Assembly (NCBI GenBank): GCA_004794785.1
Contig: SJOL01001804.1
Location: 478,509 to 542,508 of the forward strand
Length of the DNA: 64,000 nt
Origin: Opisthorchis felineus
Lineage: Eukaryota; Platyhelminthes; Trematoda; Opisthorchiida; Opisthorchiidae
Reading direction: 5' to 3'
Under the pieces are notes generated by a model. The model had not been told where the DNA came from and did not search any database. It was given only the letters and a program-made list of their open reading frames with translations. The translations under genes were made by a program, and so were the position numbers. This document shows positions 35,652 to 49,400 of the stretch, piece after piece. The number at the start of each line of letters is the position of its first letter. Position 1 is the stretch's first letter.

Positions 35652-38600
35652 GTGAGTTGCACTGAACCGGTAGAAATAGTGGAAATCATACGAAATGGAT
35701 TATTCATGCTCACAGAATAGGGAGATAGTTTGTACCTTTATTCCTTTACAACGCACAACCAACGCCTGCATAACCTGGAGTACTGGTCGGGTCAGCCATT
35801 TTGCTAACCGAACTCAACGCTGAACATGAGAAATGACCGAGTGGCCGGTCCGTTTACCACGGTATGATCACCGTGAAGCGTGGGTAACCTATTGTGAGTT
35901 CGATAAACTAACGGATTAACCGGTGTATTGAACAATTGTGAATTTCTGAACTGCAAAATTCGGACAAATCACGTTGTTGGACAAAAGTCACCCCATCATA
36001 TTCGTCACAAGATATTTGCGTATTATATATATATATATTATATATATGCGTATTATACATACACAGACATTTTGAATGTACATTTTTCACTTCCCTGTAA
36101 TTTTTATTCAGATTCTTAAGAATCAGACAATCAGGTTTATTAGGAAGTCTTCAGAAAATGATTCTGAGGTGGACTAAATCATATGCTTTATGAGACAAGG
36201 ACAATGCTCCTGTCGATGAGTCATTGGCCTTTCTGTGAGCTGCACTCACCACATGAATCTTTAGAATAAACAGGATATTCAGTGATGAGACCGGCAAAGC
36301 TCACCAGGTCTCACAATTTCATCACGTACTAGTCAGTGGGGCGCCCAACTCAATCATACAAATGGACTGATGATTCATTTTCCTCAAGTAAATGCAACAT
36401 AAACTAAAAAGTATCAAGCCTGTTGTGGCCTATGATTCGACTTTGATTTGAAAATATTCTGTTTCGAAACAAACGATTACTCGAGGCCCCCAGTTGGTGT
36501 TGCTGTTGTCAGGACAACTGTGTGAGTAACAGATGTCTGCAGTAAGTAAGCATGCGGTAAGTTCAGTCGAGCCATTCAAGTTGCATGTTATATGAATCAG
36601 ATAAACTCTGTCGGTAGTGTCATGCGGTAATCGTATTTCCTGCTCCAAGTCCTCATCTAGTTGATGCTGAGACATCCGGATGTGGTTGAATCGAATGGCG
36701 AGGCAGGCAAAGGACGGAAGTAAGATGCGGTGGTGGGTTTGCAAAACCATGAATGGCTAGGCCGAAGCGGATTGCCGGAACAGACATGTCTACCTTGACT
36801 GTCGGGGTGTTGAACTACAGGAAACTTTAACTAACTCAACACCTGGGTGTCTTCCTACGAGGTTTGTTTATGATATGACTAGAATCAACACTGACATGCT
36901 TTTCAGAGGGAAACAGTTTTGTCAAAGTGTGATCCAGTAAATTCATACAATGATGTGAGGAATGAATTGCCTCAATCTTCCTTGTGTCACTGATGAATCA
37001 TCATTCGATTGATAACGACCAAATTAGGGCGCTAGGGTGAAATAACAGTTCCTTTATCCCCTTCTATCGTACCGGCAGTACTTCGGGATGCCTCCAACAG
37101 TGTCCACTCTTCAGGCAGATCAATGTTGATGATTGTTTGATGCAAACTAGCGAAATATTCAGTGAAACTTAAAGAAGAGGGATTCAGGTACATGTAGTAT
37201 AGACGAAAATATCCGGGGGTGGGACTGAATGACGGACCACCCGTTCACCCGATTGGTGCAGTACTAAACAAGCCACCTAGGACTTTCACTCCACATTGCA
37301 GTTTGCATAAGACAGATGATTCGCCGTGCACCTACCTAACAGTAGCCGGATGCTGTCAACACCTGGCCCATTGTGGAAGTTGGTATAGGTCTCACTGATG
37401 GTGCTGGCAGGCCTCGGCAGTTTGTCCATCAGGCAAACATGTGTCGAAGAACAAGCATCGTCGCTAGCTCAGTTGGTGTCTCAAATCCTCCCCCAAATAG
37501 CTTCTCTTCTTCATACCTTTTTACTGAAAACCACAGTGGACAGAAGGAAGCTATGAAATGTCTTGTGAAGGGTTTAGCACACGTTGATCCACCTGTTCTA
37601 AATGTAAATCCGGGAGCAACTATTGTCGAATATAAAGGGTGGTAATTGAAGTAAATATGTTTAGACTTAACAAGATTCATGGTTGACGGTGGTAAGGAGA
37701 TGTGGTGATTTTTAATATAGATTTCTTCCTGTCACTGAAGCCAATCTATGCTGAAAAGCCTAGAAGCACTCTACAGCTGTTTTACCCTTGTTGGGAATCA
37801 TCAGCAGTGCACATCCCACGAAAATCAGAGTTTCTATCTTCCAGCTAGTGTTTGGACAGTTAACCGTTCGGCCATGAGCGACTAATCAGCAGCGTGATTA
37901 GCTCTCACCTGGACAGGACAGAGCGCCCCTCAACCGTCAGTCACGGAAACCACATCACTTTGTCACGTATAGACTGGCTACCTGAGTGACGAATTCCCAG
38001 AAGGAAGTTTCACTCATCTTCTGAAGTTATTCTTCCTCTGAGCTATTTATTGATTGATATTGGTGAGGATGCTCGATAATCAACAGGATTGCACTACATA
38101 TCTGAAGGACAGGACAAACTGTGCAAATGGTTTGTTTAGTTTCATACCTCCTGAGAGTGAAACTAATTCACATGAGTTGACGGGGCAAGCAGTTCGCGAA
38201 ATAATATTAAAACCACCCTTGTTTTGTAGTTACATAAAACTCGAACTCAAGGGTCAGTTGAAAAGAAAAAACAATGTGAAAATGTACATTTAGGTTTAAA
38301 GTATCAAAGTGTGAGCTATGATTGCGTTCAGAGGAAAAAGTTAAAGACATGCTCTCAGAACACTTGTAAGACTGTCAGGATTGGTTGGTGGGGACCTTAC
38401 CTCAAGGTTTGACTGAATCTGCCTCCCTGAGAAGCGATTTTGTCGAAACAAGTGTCCACTTGCGGCTATGGTTTTGAGCATACTGAATCAAGCAGTATTT
38501 CCTGTTTACTACGACAGTGCATGTCTTTCTTGGATTTGCCAACTTGCGTCATCATAGACAATAAATCAGACATGGACGCTGTTTCAGTATTACTAGACTA

Positions 38601-39520
38601 TATAAATCTCACCTGCAATCGTTAAACATTCTATATTATGGTGGCTTCACTCCTTGGGTATCTCTCAAGTATTAATCACTGTTGTAATCGACGCGTTCCA
38701 TTCGGTTAACTGGTTCCGACTGTGCGAATTCGTCATCGAGTTGTAATATTGATCACGCTAATATTTGAAAAACACTGGTTCAGATGTCTCTAGAAGATCG
38801 AAAGTCAAGCCGCAACCCAGCTCCATTTGTTGCAAAAACGGGTCAACGGATAAATCCAGATTTTGTTAGAAGCCTTTGGTTATTTGAAGTGCAATGGCAC
38901 TGACAGCGTGAAGTTTCATGGAACAGCTGAGTAGGAAACTACGTAGTGCCAAACTCACAAATCTACTCTGTACAGATAGGTACCTCAGGACAGCATTTCT
39001 GGGACCTTAGGTGGGTAGCGAAATCAAGTTTAGCTTTTGGCGTTCGATAAGCACTAGATAAGCTGTTTGCTGAACGGCCAACCAACCCATCGGCCTTACA
39101 CAGCCATGACTTGCGCACGTTCGCACGCTACCCACTCCAGTTAATCCCATTGTCTTGCTTGGGTAAACCTTCTGTTGGCGGCATTTCAGGTCTCCCCAGA
39201 TCCACGGCGTGTGAGTTCAGTATAACAGGTTGGCTGTTTCTCTGGTTGTGGAGCTCCCTGAGTTGACCAGTAGCTGGACACACAGGTAGAACAGTACCCA
39301 CGTGGATACCGCAGCTCCAGGGCTGAGCCAACTGTTTAAACCGTTTCAAGACACTCGAGTCTTCCGCGATTAACAAACATGGAATAAAAATAAAAGGAGT
39401 TGAAAAAACTAAACAGCACATTTCGATAAATACTCTCATTTGCAAACGAATTTGGTTTGGACAGGTGACTGAACTGAATCCCGCTGAATCTCTCGTTCAT
39501 GATGGTCCGCTTCAAATGCG
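35652..39520. other. Non-coding stretch with TA microsatellite and tRNA-like head
   Basis: Bases 35834-35908 on plus have a GACCGAGTGGCC A-box (Leu/Ser-tRNA-like) and a GAGTTCGATAAAC B-box-like sequence, degenerate. Bases 36024-36047 are an imperfect TA repeat. Open frames such as 37373-37645 (plus) and 39128-39445 (minus, GC-richer, possibly repeat-derived) have no recognised domain. Confidence 0.35.
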
Positions 39521-39745
39521 TATGCTGCACCGAGCCGCCTCATGTTTCAGTTGGTACGGTATTCGAGGTACCGCAATAAGCTGTCTTCTAGACACATTTG
39601 TCGAAATCAGTCCAATTTGAGTTCAAGTAGAACATAAGGTTGACGAAAACTAGGAGATCGCCCCTACCTGATGAACCCCAAGAAGGGCGAAAACAGTCAT
39701 GCGCTTTCGAATCGTTTTCACCATCCTTGTGAGTAGTGCGTGAAG
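39521..39745 (+). repeat. Dispersed hairpin-repeat family, plus copy
   Basis: TTTCAGTTGGTACGGTATTC with a diverged palindrome near 39547-39580 is followed by TTGAGTTCAAGTAGAACATA, then CCCCAAGAAGGGCGAAA and a final AATCGTTTTCACCATCCTT. The order is the same as in the 53925 copy, and the segment is shorter between palindrome and GAGTTCAAGTAG. Confidence 0.75.
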
Positions 39746-41589
39746 TCCAGATAAACAGCACATTATCTGACGCATACAACGGCTGATTTGTGAACCATAA
39801 TTTACTTAATCTGTCCAAAATTCTTCTTACGGAAAAACGAGGGCACTTTAATTGACGAATGTTTTCCCTGCAATGAAGTTATGAGACGCCTCACCTACCC
39901 TATCTACACATGACATTTAATCCGCAGCATGTTTTAAAGGCAGTTTTCTGATGAGTTCCGTACCAGTCAGAGTCAGGTCTTACGAACTTACCCAATGTGG
40001 TCAAACGCTGTCCAGCTTTTTCGGCATTTCGCAGTATTCAAGTGATAGTTCACATGATCGGGTGACATACTATATGGATTCTCATATTGTAACATGTTTT
40101 TTGACATTTTTGAGGACCAGACTTTCTGATAACCAAATAGAACTTCAGTATTGTTCACAAAGCTTACTACCAAGTTCCTCTACCTTACCTCCAGACTGGA
40201 AACAAAAGATTAAATGGACTTTCAAATAAGATATATTTTATCTTGCTGGACTTTGGGAGTTGGGGTTTATTATATAATTGAGAAAAGTGAATCAGGCCTC
40301 TACAGGCTAACTAAGTGGGGCTGTCTCATCTCCAGTGCCCGTATAACTTCAATACTACGCGGGTGGGTTAAACTGGCCACGCTTGAGTTATTGACGCACT
40401 TACACCTGGTACAATGAGGCGTTCATTTGATTGCCTGATAGTGTACTGTGTAAGCTCTGTCAACCGTCACCTGCTATAACGACAGCCTCGAATTTCGCAA
40501 ACCATGGGCATTCACAAGTGGTTTTCATGTTGTTGCTCCCTTGATATCTACCATCTGTCGCCAAAAGCGATTTAACTTTGCCACCGGTCAGATGATTCAT
40601 CGTGCGTTATCGTAACTGCACCATTGCAAAATAACGTGCGTTAACGACCATATTGTTACATTCCATACTCACTCACTCTGCGGTTTGGAACACCGGGTGG
40701 AACCGGACCGATCTGACCATATCTGTCTAAGAATGTGGTTTGAGTACCTTCAATCTAATACGGTATCCCGCTTGAAGAAGCACACCCCTTAGGCTTCAAA
40801 ATTCTCCCTCATAGGAATATAAACGGCAGTGGTCGTATAGCATGCTCTCTACACTGTGACGATTGCATCTTCTTTCTACCGGGATGTTTTTCAGCAATTC
40901 ATACGAGGGCGAGAACTTTCTGTTTCTTCCGAAGTGAATGACAAGGTGTTCGTTGCCACTGCATATTTGTGATTCACACATGCTAGTGCAACATGTTGAA
41001 CCCTCTCATCTAATCAGTTGAAAAACTGCTATTTTGTTCATCTGGCTGAACGTAACTAAGAACCAGTAGACCCGATAAGTTGTCATCAGGGCGCAATCTT
41101 ATGAAGCATCCAGAACGACTAAGATTATTGGGAACGCGAGAACTACTGTGTTATTGTACATCGGTTCATCATCATATTCTTCAGCTGCATTGGCTTTTAT
41201 CGGTATTTCAACTGCCAAATTTTTCAAGGATTGTTGTTTGCGTGCCCACGGGATTAAATGATTTAGACTTATTCAACAAGTACTAATAATTCAAAGTACG
41301 GCACACAAAATCATCGCCTAGGAAAATGCCGTTGTGCGGGCTCTAAACGAATGACTACTTACACAAGGAACTTGCACTAAGGGTATTACATACAGTTTCA
41401 CGTCATTATATAAACTAATGTAATTTTCAACTGTTTAAGTTTCGCTGATCACACTATTTTTTATAAGATGACGTCGGTGATGATGCCGTGCATCAGGAGC
41501 TATGTGGACAGTTTGAAACCGAATGTTCTAATGAATTTGCCGATCCCTTAACGCGGTCGTTTCTTAATTCGTCAGCTTTTCTGGTAAAA
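39746..41589. other. Stretch with unassigned open frames
   Basis: Plus frames 39951-40229 and 41080-41286 are open and of ordinary composition, without motifs or paired splice sites. No gene is supported. Confidence 0.3.
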
Positions 41590-42130
41590 TCTGCTAAATG
41601 GCTTCTGTTTTGCAGGATTTCGTGACACATCGCGTACCCGTGCGTTCCAAATATCTTCTTCTGTGGGTGTCATCAGATGGACACAAACAAATATTTCTAC
41701 GCAAAAGAAGCGCCTGTCTGTAAAAACGCATCAGACAGATTTTACAAGATCAAAGAGTTGATGACCCCCAAAATCTCGACCTGTGAGTCACAAAGCAGGT
41801 GTTTTTCCGTCTGCTCCAGGCGGATGTGACAAAATCAGTTAAGCAAGCACAACAAGAGTTCCTTGTCAATATGACCAGTGCAAGTTGGTGAGTACTGACT
41901 GTATAGAGGATGATATTTACGAGTCAAATCAGGCAGCATGGTAATCGGTAGTCATATAATTTAGATAGTGAATTCTCTCCTTTTTGAGTGTGTTCACTTC
42001 GACGAGGATGAAACTTGGGAAAATTTCATCCTTAATATCATTCCTTGTGATGGTCATCAAATTTGCTACTTCTACACTGCTGCGAGGTAAGAAAGTAAGC
42101 TTCGTCTACCTGTTGACTTATTCAGACAGT
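41590..42130 (+). CDS. Cluster of candidate exons with strong splice signals
   Basis: Four good acceptors (CTTCTGTTTTGCAG ending 41615; CCGTCTGCTCCAG ending 41819; TCTCTCCTTTTTGAG ending 41988; GTTGACTTATTCAG ending 42127) alternate with three donors (GTGAGTCA at 41783, GTGAGTAC at 41887, GTAAGAAA at 42087). The segment 41820-41886 has one open frame (DVTKSVKQAQQEFLVNMTSA). The segment 41989-42086 is open in two frames, one of them DEDETWENFILNIIPCDGH. Joining the two at these sites puts the second exon in its other open frame. A frame with its ATG at 41677 (MDTNKYFYAKEAPVCKNASD, stop at about 41833) crosses the first donor. The density of consistent signals is higher than elsewhere, but no family is recognised. 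Confidence 0.3.
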
Positions 42131-44479
42131 CTGACCACGTGACGAGTCAGAATGAATGATAAAAAATCCTCACAAGATAGCGTGTAGTGACCACAAGATA
42201 GGCTTGAAAATGTGTTGGATTTAATCAGTGACTTCTTGGTCGGAAACCGAAACCTCAACAGCAAAATGCACGTGGGACACAGAGGGATAAAATTCTCGAC
42301 ACTACCATGCCAGTTGATGAGCCCAAATGAAGACGAAATGTCTGATGTGGTTGTGCGTTTCTAGATTCACCCATCTATAACAGAAAACACGTTTACTTCG
42401 AAGTAGGTAGTCAGTTAGCACCACGGAGGCTCGGGAAGTGCTGAGCAATTTTTGTTTCGTTGTACATATTTATGGGACCTGTAAACCTTTTATTCATACG
42501 ATTCTTGCTTGAATGCAAATTCTGCAACACCAGCAACTATCGACAACCAATCAACAATTGTCCGGCAGTTTCCAAGCATCCGTGGAGTTAGTTGACTGGG
42601 AGGCCCTGATTGCGAGTCAGCCGGGTTGACAAAACCAGGAGAGTTACTGGGTTATCGTTCGAGCAGTTGGAGAAACAATCCGTCTGGCTCAAGGACGAAC
42701 ACATCAGCCAGTGGTAGCGTGCTAGCCCCAGATGTCCGGAGTTCAAATCCAGGCCCAGCCATGTATATGCGATTCTGATGAGCTTTAATAAGAGTTAATC
42801 TAGGAGCCAGTGCATCCCATCATTGGTGTGGACTCACCAGAATGATTGCACCAGCACAACAGGACTACTCAAGAGAGCTTGATATGAACACAAATTCTAC
42901 AAATCTCGCAAGCACCCATAGCATCACTGGCAAGTTTGGTGAAGACTGTTCGACAACTTACTGACGTTTGGGAGTAGTCCCCAAGTTTCCAACAAGCTTA
43001 TTTCCTGTCACATAGGCTGATGAACGCTTATGGACCCTACAAGCAGTGTTGTGTAGGAAAAAATACCTCGACTCCCTGAATATTGTTCCAACTTTAAGAT
43101 TAGACGGTCTTCACGCAGCGCATTCAGTTGAAGAGACTCAGCTGAGATTAAGCTGAGTTTCTCATTAACACCAGCTTAAACTGCCACTAAGTGTATGACT
43201 TCATTTAGGTAGCAGTGAGTTTATGTTACAAAAATTTTCCATTTTGGCATGCCAGTTGCTTTGGTTTCATGAGTGATATTAATGAAAACTATTTTCTAGA
43301 TTCACGTTTACAACAGCCTCAAAGGTCAGTAGCTAGATCAGGACGAACTTGGCGTCAACAACGAAGCGTCCATTACGCAGTATACATGGAATGGATTGGA
43401 TGGAATATGCTCAGTGAACTTTTAAGACGTATTCCCTTATGACGCCCATCTTGTAGCTGTGACATACGAAGTTCCTACTGTGACATGAATAGGCCATCCA
43501 AATTTTGACGGTACGGTGCCTACACTACCGACACCCAGTGGCTGAACAGAACCACATCGGACGCCTCTGTTCTTTGACTTTCAGATTTGCATGCATCACA
43601 GCAAGTCGCCTGTTTTTTATCTATGGTCATAAGTGACTGCTGAATTGGTTCGTGAAGAAAAGTCAGTTAGGCACCATGCTTTTATGGCTGGTAGTGCGAA
43701 AATGCCTCCTGTTTTCCACTAAACATTGCTACCTTGCACATCTAGTGCAGCAAAAATGCGACCTATGATTTGGTGGCCTACGACTTGTGGAAATTTCTTC
43801 GTCAGTCTGGAATTGGTATGGGGACAATACCACGTCGACTGTCTGATGTGGCGTGGTGCGTGCCATGGACGGGTGGTACCAAACTGATGTGATCCACTAC
43901 GGCAGCAACAATAGTGAACAGGCAATGAAAGGCCAGCGTGAGTAATAACACAAATGAGACGCTGAAGTCGGACAAGAAATCCGTCAGCTGACAGGTCATT
44001 ACCATAAAGCGGAAATAATCCTAGTTCGATGTGATGGGTGAAAAATATTTAAGGAATTAGACGAGTGGGTGTCTGCGCCCCAGTACGCCCATGACGACAT
44101 TGAAGCTGGATGTCCGATGATCCTTCTGTAGCACACAGGAGCAAGTCCTCAGCACAGTACATTTTAGATCATATCTTTGGTGGTTCCCTACGTTGCGACC
44201 TGTATCCGAATTAACCAAACCAGGACTAACTAATGGTGTTAACAATCTATTCCAGCTTAGGGTTTGTGAACGTAACCTATCAAAGTAAACAAGGCATGTT
44301 CTTCGCTCATCGTCACTCCAAATGTCCACAAGTCCACGAGGAACCAACTTATGAGCTACGCAAAATATACTCATTCGCACATTTTAACTCACTCACTTTG
44401 ACGGGCCACTCAACTGATAACCAACTGAATCACTCGTTTACGATATCCTTCAACTGAATATGCTGCGTATAGCTCACTT
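42131..44479. other. Non-coding stretch with tRNA-like head and small hairpin
   Basis: Bases 42702-42760 on plus contain CAGCCAGTGGTAGCGTG and GGAGTTCAAATCC, a degenerate tRNA-like A/B box pair. Bases 43130-43163 form a short hairpin (GAGACTCAGCT / AGCTGAGTTTCTC). Open frames 43215-43442 and 44233-44457 have no motif. Confidence 0.35.
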
Positions 44480-44840
44480 CTTGCCACGTTGGTATGACAT
44501 TCGGGATATCATAGTATATTTTCTTAACATAACACTAGTCATAAGGTTGCTAAAGACTCTTCAACAGCTCATGACCGGTTTTGTCCTTCTTCGCCTTCCT
44601 GAAGCATATTCAGTTCAATTCAGTTCATAAATGAAGGATTCAGCTGAATCTTCCGTCAAAACCAAAGGTAATGTAGTTCGCGAATTTCGTAGAATTTTGG
44701 TTCAAGTAGAACACACGGCTGCCGGAAGCTCAGGAACGACGTCTTCCTGATAAGCTCCAAGGAAGGTGAAACCAGGCGTGGGCTGTCGAAGTGCTATCAG
44801 CAAACTTTTGAGTTGTGTCAATAAAACGTACGGATTAATT
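44480..44840. repeat. Two hairpin-family copies in head-to-head orientation
   Basis: Bases 44535-44600 match the family in minus orientation (GTTGCTAAAGACTCTTCAAC, then TGTCCTTCTTCGCC). Bases 44640-44830 match it in plus orientation (CCGTCAAAACCAAAG, GGTTCAAGTAGAACACA, GCTCCAAGGAAGGTGAAA). The arms are diverged, so this is an old inverted arrangement. It lies directly upstream of the RTE-like LINE. Confidence 0.65.
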
Positions 44841-44879
44841 TTGCAAGTGCACTGAGGAAACTCACCGTCAGCGCGAACG

Positions 44880-46460
44880 ACGTCCGTGTGTGAAAGGTGA
44901 GGTCGAGCTGAACCAGAAAGTCTAACAAATGAAGGAGGCTGGTGAAGTTTGGAATGCGCTGATGCTGTTTTGCCTAGTTCATGAAACCGGACCCAGGAGA
45001 CTATCTGAATCTACTGAAAGATAGCACCAACAAATATACTGACAAAAGGTGGGAAGATTTTCGACAACAGTTTAGTTGACCTTCTGTCCCTGAACCCGTC
45101 TTTCACTCGTGCCGTTCAAACCGATACGTGATTTACCCTCTCCCCTAAGTTAACAAAGTGTTAACACGTCCTTCCGTCATGAAACGCCACCGGACTGCTG
45201 GACCAGGTAATTTTTCACCAGAATTATTTAAAGTCCCTAGTGGGTCGCGTTATTTTAATGTGTGGAAGGAAAAACTAGTTTAATAGAACAAAGACAAATC
45301 AGTCGTCATGAGCTTACCCAAAAAACTACCGGAAACGACTGTTCATACCATACACGTATAGACTCTACGCCGTTCCTACCAAAGTTCCTAGCTTTGCAAA
45401 ATTACGATGTCGAATTCAGTCGCATGAAACTCGAATTCGGGAACGTCAAACGACATTTCGATCGGGCCGGAAGCATACTGACCACACGTGTGTCTGGCCA
45501 AATGTCTGGTCAGTACCGCAAATGATGCCGACCAATGATCGATGTTGTCCTTGACTTCAAAAGGACTTTTGATCCAGTAGATGATATAACCATCTTACAT
45601 GTATCTGAACAAAGACAACTGGCTTGGACTTTTGCAAATATACTTCGTACCCTCTGCTCCAGTATTTCTGGTCGTCTTGTAAGGCAGCACAACGAGAGCA
45701 AAGCTATCAGAGTTCGCAAGATATGCTGTTATCTCTATTTTCGTTCAACTTTATCAATAATGCTATTATGAAGTGTGCACAATAAGGAAACAAAAATCAA
45801 GTACTCCTAGTAGCAGCTGAAGGAATCTTAGTGAACTTGGATTATGTGGACGACACCGTTTTGTCAGTCGACAATCACCAATCCAAAGAAGACTGTTCTG
45901 AAGAGAATGCCAGAAGTGGTCGACATTCGGTTGGCCCATTCAAAGTGTAAAGTCCTCCCCCAGAGTTTCTCAAATCTCTTATGCCCCCTTAAAACCTCAA
46001 GGTGAAAAGCTTGGAAAATCCTGTCGATCGGTTTACGTACATTGGCGGCGACTGTATTGTGATTGGGAAGGAGAGCGCAGGCATTATCAAAGTGCAAATG
46101 AAGCCTGTCAACTTGCGTCATTTGTAGCGTCAAAAAAATGATTTCACTGAAGCTGAAACACTATGTATACAAGGCAACTGTGAGAGTTCCCCCCTCCCCG
46201 CTTATGGTCGCAAAAAGTATCTCCTTCAGTGTGAGGACCTCAGATGCCTCCAGACCCGTGATCACTGATACCTACATATCTTAGCACAAGTTCGCCGGTT
46301 GGCTTTTGAAAACAATATGGTAAAAAAAAAGGCATAATCTTTGAAGCAGCAAAACTTATCAAACTAAAGTGGTTGAAGCACGTATTATGCATGCTAAATA
46401 ATCAATCCGCAAAAAAATGTTGGCTTCCATTCCAAGCCACTGTTGATTAGAACTTCGCGG
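44880..46460 (+). pseudogene. RTE-like LINE, reverse transcriptase to C-terminus, decayed
   Basis: The blocks follow family order in several frames. FVHETGPR with RWEDFRQQFS (about 44975-45078) is the pre-RT linker, and KRHRTAGPGNFSPELFK (about 45182-45232) is the RT start. VVLDFKRTFDPVDD (about 45541-45585) is RT motif A with its catalytic Asp, then FANILRTLCSSISGR. LDYVDDTVLSVDN (about 45837-45875) is the YxDD catalytic motif. FTYIGGDCIVIG is near 46040. The C-terminal LKWLKHVLCML (about 46361-46393) ends the recognisable part. Stops and frameshifts are frequent. The endonuclease end is missing, as is usual for 5'-truncated LINE copies. Confidence 0.8.
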
Positions 46461-49400
46461 GGAACAGATCATGGTATGACTGTTCAAAATGAAATAAGCT
46501 ACAGTCATAGTGGGTCACCCCTTCCTGGTTATGCTCTTCTTGAACGTCAGTAGGAAAGTCACAGAACGTGGCACGTGACCCAGAGGCAATTAAGAAACCA
46601 GTTTCTGACCGGATTGCCCAGCCGAAATTCGTTTGTCATTTTGTGCAGGTTTGTGTTGGATAACTTTCGCAAATGATTCTGGGTCAGTCACGCCGGTGGT
46701 ATCCTACTCCGACATAGTTCTCGGGTGTGCTTATTTCACTGTCATTTGAGGATGTAAGTACCTAGTCCTTGTCCGCTTTCCCCAAGGACATGGATCTTTT
46801 TTCCACTGAGTCGCAGCGCCTTTCACTTCTACCCCCCCTTAACCGAGACCTTCTTACTTCAGGGCTGCAGGACAGCAAAACACCATGCATTACTGTTGAT
46901 GATGATGAATCGTTGAAGCAACGAAACTGAAGCCTGCGTTCGAATTTGACTGCATCGTGTTCGTACTTCTCTATCATGACTTCAAAAACTCCAGACGAAT
47001 TTGACCCTATCAGACGAGGGAAAACCTTATCGGCCTACCACTTGGGGTTGTATACGTGGCCACCGCAAGAGGATATCGGTGTTGTCAGATTAAAGGTGTG
47101 ATGTTCTGGGTAGTGCGCATTGCAATCCGTAAGAATCGGCGAGCCATATGTGTGGAACACCTTACTAGTGAGAAAAACACCACGAACACGGAAATCTGTA
47201 CCTTTTTGTGTTACTAATGTTTCATGGGCAATCAACAGGTTTGCTTGCTAGTTTCTGTCCGCAAAAGCATGCTTTTTCGGTATAATCTTGAATTTCGAGC
47301 CTAGTACAATCACTGTTTCTACTCTTCTTACGCACTTCTCATGAACGGTGTATCAAAAGACCGATTTGATTTTCTGTGTTTTGTTACAAAGATGTGGATT
47401 ACAGTCCTCCTTACACAACAGCGTAGCATTAGTTCCTACATCGAAAATTAATCGGATTTGAACCGCGGCCAGGCATTCCGTGGTCCAATAAAATCACACG
47501 GATAACAAGCCTGTTTGGACTGAAAATCGAATGCCCTGGATATCATCCGGCATCACTCGCATGACAGCTCCTCATGAAAATTCACCAGCTTACAAGTTCG
47601 TTAAGGTATGCAATCTGCCTCTGTACAACAGATGCACTCACGCATCTGATTCACTGACCCGTAATTAATAAGCACATTGTGTGACAGATGACTCCTGAAA
47701 CTGACAGACAGTGGTTTTGAAACAGTGACCTCCATCAATCAGAGCTCACAATATTAGGTGGGTGAGGTGGAGGCATGCGTGGAATTCTCCTCTCATGGAA
47801 AAGGAATTAATTCACACGATTGGTTAGTTATCTGAAAACGGGATGGAAGAAAGGCCTGGTTCAGGTAACTGTCAGCCTGGCCTTCATAGGTCTAACCAAA
47901 AAACCTACACTTTTGCTGTTTGGAATTTAAAATGAGATCCCGTAAACTTGTTTTCATTTGTTCCGAAATCTCCTTAACCCGTCGGGGAATCCGGGAAATT
48001 CTTACACGGTATATACACGTTGGATGACTCTATCGGATGAGAATTCCTTAAAAAGAAGTGGCTTCGGAAACCCGTCGTTCTTCGCACTGCTACGCGCAAC
48101 TAATACGACATATCTACTGACATCGGTTGGATTAAGAACTTCCCGTTCTCGGAGTTCTGGTATGCGTTGAAACTGAACCAAATTTTAACTGATGACAGAG
48201 TAGTGCAAATCAAATATTCACAAAAGCGAGTTGTTAATGGAGTATGCTCAAGTAGTTCCAGTAGGGAGGACAGTAGACCCAGTCGGTGATAGTCATCTGA
48301 TTCTGCCTTCATTGTGCTGTCTGGAAGACATTGCACTAACGCGTTTGGGTATTTCCCCGGTCTTGCAATCACTGTTTAAGAATGACACGACGCCACCCCA
48401 AGTTTCTCCGGTTCGCTATGTCGTCCTTTCCAGGACTGACAATGAATATATTCAAGCTTCTACCAGCTTTCAAGTTATTCGGATGCTTCACCATTCGTGG
48501 GGGTGTTGATGAGGGTAGCGAAGAAAAAACTTCGAAATCGGGTTTCTGATCAGGCTGTTCTGCAAGCCCCTCTGTTTGACACTGAAGCCCTGAGTGAATT
48601 ATCAACTTATGTGCAAATTCATGACTTTGTTCTTATTCTTAGTATTTCACTTACGTGAACTGCATCAGCTGTCAGACTACAGCGTCCACTAACAGGCTAC
48701 TCTGAGGAAGGCCATCTTCGTCTACCAAACATAAGCACTTCAGTCCGACCTGATGTAGTCCGCCTCAAAACAGATGCATTTCAATAGAAACCAGATTTAA
48801 ACAGAAATTATCCTGGATGTTAAAAAAACGGCAGTCCATACCTCAATAGAGGCCACAAAGAATGACGGGAAATTCGCTGTTCAGCGTTCTAGCTTCCTCT
48901 GTAAGTAAGCAGGTAATAGCCTAGTTCCGATTCGAGGTGATGGAAGCTGCATCGACGTGGTTTTTCAGCACGGTGCATAACTACAGTATCTGTTCCCCTT
49001 TTGAGGGGATGAAAGCGATAACTCCTTGGTGTTTTGTGACTGAAAATGTAGGCTCAATGTGCCGACTGAAGGCTACGAATTTCAAGAATTTATCTCATCT
49101 GAGGCTAACCGTCTAGAAAAAGACTACATACAGACCATGTAGATCACAGAAATCTACCTCACTAGATGCATCCGTTCCCACAGAAAGCGCATACAGAGAC
49201 ACACCAGTTGTCGAAGTAATGATATTATGGCCAAACAGCGCGGAAATTTTGTGGAATAATTAAGTGTGCAAGAGACTGAACTCATAAACTCGACGATCCA
49301 TCACAGTTGTTCTCCTCTTGATCAGCGGTCGCCCAAAAAAACTGATCCTAGTTGCTCCTTTTTGGTGCTCCGTATAGAAGGACAAGACTGCATTTTCGCA

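Noticed and set aside
36024..36047. TA repeat as a promoter TATA box
   Set aside because: It is a simple repeat with no gene start next to it.
48100..48605. Three overlapping frames that look protein-like on both strands
   Set aside because: They exclude one another and none has motifs. This shows that appearance alone is weak evidence in this moderately GC region.
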